This document shows positions 62,481 through 64,000 of a stretch of 64,000 bases of DNA, one piece after another (the first letter of the stretch is position 1; each line of letters opens with the position of its first letter). The notes below the pieces were generated by a model. The model did no database searches. It saw only the letters and a list, made by a program, of their open reading frames with translations, and was not told where the DNA came from. Made by a program: the position numbers and the translations under genes. The stretch spans positions 1-64,000 of the forward strand of contig NZ_MDDS01000081.1 of assembly GCF_001721295.1 (NCBI RefSeq), read 5' to 3'. Origin of the DNA: Sphingomonas turrisvirgatae. GTDB lineage: Bacteria; Pseudomonadota; Alphaproteobacteria; Sphingomonadales; Sphingomonadaceae.

Positions 62481-63536
62481 ATGCGGGATTCCCAAAGCCT
62501 GTTACGGCGTATCACTATGGCCGGTACCGTCGCGAGCGCGTGGATGCTCGTCGGCGGGCCGGCTGCGGCTCAGGACGAAAGCGGATTTCAGGCCTATATC
62601 AACGGCCCGTTGCGCGAGCAGGCCGTGCGCGAGGGGGTGAGCCCCCGCACGCTCGATCGCGTGCTGCCCACGCTCACCTTCAATCCGCGGGTCGTAGCGC
62701 TGGATCGTGACCAGCCCGGCGGACCGCCGAGCGCCACCGCCTCGATCCCCAACTTCGCGCCCTATAAGGCGCGGCATGTCGATGCGGCGCGGATCAGCCG
62801 GGGGCGCACGACCTATCAGCGGCTGCGGCCGTTGCTGGCGCGAGTCGAGCGCGAGACGGGGGTGCCCGAATCGGTGATGGTGGCGATCTTTGGCCACGAG
62901 ACGAATTACGGCAGCTATACCGGCAATTTCGACCTGCCGCGCAGCCTGGCGACGCTGGCCTATGAAGGGCGCCGGCGCACCCTGTTCGCGGGCGAATTCG
63001 TCGCGACGATGAAGATGATCGATCGCGGGGTGCCGCGCGAGCGGTTGCTGGGCAGTTGGGCCGGCGCGTTCGGCTATCCGCAGTTCCTTCCCTCCGTCTA
63101 TCTGCGGCTGGCGCGTGATGGGGACGGGGACGGCGTCGCCAACATCTGGTCGAACGAGGCCGACACGCTTGCGTCGATCGCGAATTATTTCGTCAATGCG
63201 GGCTGGCGGGCGGGGCAGCCATGGGGCTTTGCCGTCAACGTGCCGAGCGGGTTTGACCGCGCGGCGGCCCGGGGGCGCACCATCTCGCCGCGCTGCCCGC
63301 GGGTATTCGACCGGCATTCGCGGTGGATGACCATGGCCGAATGGCGTGCGCTGGGGATCGTGCCGCAGAATGGCACCTGGCCAAGTGGCGACATGCTGGC
63401 GACGCTGCTGGAGCCGGACGGGCCGGGCAAGACCGCCTATCTGCTGACGGGCAATTATCGCGTGATCCTGGATTACAACTGTTCCAACTTCTACGCGCTT
63501 TCGGTGGGGCTGCTGGCGGATGAGATCGAGAAATAG
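62481..63536 (+). CDS. Lytic murein transglycosylase, MltB family
   Basis: A 351-residue peptidoglycan-cleaving enzyme. The signal peptide contains a basic start (MRDSQSLLRRITMAG) and ends near AAAQ. The SLT_2/MltB domain includes ESVMVAIFGHETNYGSYTGNFDLPRSLATLAYEGRRR, with catalytic E140, then AGAFGYPQFLPSVYLRLARDGDGDG and the final GNYRVILDYNCSNFYALSVGLLADEI. ATG 62517 is an alternative start. The next gene overlaps its end by 17 bases and may be an RlpA-type partner. Confidence 0.93.
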   Translation: MRDSQSLLRRITMAGTVASAWMLVGGPAAAQDESGFQAYINGPLREQAVREGVSPRTLDRVLPTLTFNPRVVALDRDQPGGPPSATASIPNFAPYKARHVDAARISRGRTTYQRLRPLLARVERETGVPESVMVAIFGHETNYGSYTGNFDLPRSLATLAYEGRRRTLFAGEFVATMKMIDRGVPRERLLGSWAGAFGYPQFLPSVYLRLARDGDGDGVANIWSNEADTLASIANYFVNAGWRAGQPWGFAVNVPSGFDRAAARGRTISPRCPRVFDRHSRWMTMAEWRALGIVPQNGTWPSGDMLATLLEPDGPGKTAYLLTGNYRVILDYNCSNFYALSVGLLADEIEK

Positions 63537-64000
63537 CGGCATCGTGCTTGCCGGGGCGATGGCATTGGCGGGACAGGGCCTCGCGCAGACGCCGCACCAT
63601 GCGGGTCCGGCGACTGGGGCGAGCTATGCCCAGCCGGATGCGATTGCGCGGGCGACAGGGGGTGCACAGCAGGCAGGCGGACCGCCGCCATCGAGCGGGC
63701 CGCAAGGCAGCTCTCAACTGCGCCCGGGCGAGGAGCGGTTCGATCGCGTCGGCTATGCCGGTTATGCCGGCCCGGGCGAGGGTGTGTTTGCGGTAAGTGC
63801 CGATCTGCCAGCAGGAAGGCATGCCGAGGTGACGGCGCTGAATAGCGGCCGGACGATCGTGGTGGCCGTTCGGGGACCGGGTCCGGGCCTGCTGGATCTG
63901 TCTGCCGACGCGGCGCGACAGCTTGGCGTTACCGGAAATCCTGCGGTGCGCGTGCGGCGGGTGACCGTCGCGCCGAGCGACTCCGCGCTGCTTGCCGCCG
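63520..64000 (+). CDS. Exported RlpA/SPOR-type protein (partial, runs off the window)
   Basis: The first 160 codons of a gene that continues past the right edge. The signal peptide MRSRNSGIVLAGAMALAGQ-GLAQ is followed by a Pro/Gly/Gln-rich region, then FDRVGYAGYAGPG and ALNSGRTIVVAVRGPGPGLLDLSADAARQLGV, which looks like the double-psi beta-barrel of RlpA. In relatives this protein ends in a SPOR domain and acts as a septal lytic transglycosylase or binding protein. It starts 17 bases inside the end of the MltB gene, so the two wall enzymes are co-expressed. The SPOR domain itself is not in view. Confidence 0.7.
   Translation, partial: MRSRNSGIVLAGAMALAGQGLAQTPHHAGPATGASYAQPDAIARATGGAQQAGGPPPSSGPQGSSQLRPGEERFDRVGYAGYAGPGEGVFAVSADLPAGRHAEVTALNSGRTIVVAVRGPGPGLLDLSADAARQLGVTGNPAVRVRRVTVAPSDSALLAA

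Overview
The window reads as a stretch of chromosome from a GC-rich alphaproteobacterium of the Sphingomonadales, most likely Sphingomonas or a close relative. The evidence is the alphaproteobacterial gene orders (tig/clpP/clpX, ppiD/trpE, rpsM/rpsK/rpoA/rplQ, psd/pssA, rpsB/tsf, pyrH/frr/uppS/cdsA/dxr/rseP/bamA/skp/fabZ), the direct-repeat LexA box GTTC-N7-GTTC in front of recA, repeated palindromes built on CCCCGGC-GAAA-GCCGGGG, and the absence of lpxD, lpxA and lpxB from the bamA-skp-fabZ cluster. That absence fits a cell whose outer membrane carries glycosphingolipid instead of LPS. No prophage, insertion sequence, CRISPR array or rRNA gene is visible. Almost all the DNA is coding and most genes belong to core metabolism.

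Layout. 1-6.4 kb: the end of an SDR gene, tRNA-Leu, trigger factor, a family-2 glycosyltransferase, ClpP, ClpX and a DUF808 membrane protein. 6.4-10.8 kb: a leftward ppiD-trpE pair, then tpiA. 10.9-18.2 kb: ffh and the rpsP-rimM-trmD-rplS set, the latter split by an ArsR/SRPBCC pair, a serine hydrolase and a leftward flavin oxidoreductase. 18.2-24.2 kb: small membrane proteins, a YbaL/Kef-type antiporter, a DPP-IV-type peptidase and a DUF418 protein. 24.5-27.3 kb: rpsM-rpsK-rpoA-rplQ. 27.3-36.2 kb: a small protein behind a sigma-54-like promoter, prolyl oligopeptidase, a polytopic membrane protein, recA with its SOS box, a GST, a dicarboxylate symporter and an M24 peptidase. 36.3-46.1 kb: alaS, a small exported protein, a DUF885 protein, a second Kef-type antiporter, icd, psd, pssA and a small membrane protein. 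46.2-50.8 kb: rpsB-tsf, a PilZ protein, a 2OG-Fe(II) oxygenase and an OmpA-family protein. 50.9-60.1 kb: the long pyrH to fabZ envelope and lipid operon. 60.2-64 kb: an NTF2-like exported protein, rpmE, a second PilZ protein, an exported hypothetical, tRNA-Ser, a lytic transglycosylase and the start of a probable RlpA/SPOR protein.

How the genes work together. Most serve protein synthesis and folding (S2, S11, S13, S16, L17, L19, L31, EF-Ts, RRF, AlaRS, RimM, TrmD, SRP54, trigger factor, PpiD, ClpXP) and envelope building (CdsA, PssA, Psd, UppS, Dxr, FabZ, RseP, BamA, Skp, lytic transglycosylase). The less ordinary signals are small and regulatory: a LexA-type box and a perfect DnaA box in the gap between a 72-residue membrane protein and rpsB; a sigma-54-like promoter in front of a 36-residue membrane peptide; a gene that seems to start at CTG inside the end of alaS; an acidic small frame overlapping the start of rimM; and hairpins at every junction of the rpoA operon. 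Coordinates come from reading frames and Shine-Dalgarno placement by eye; no database search was run.
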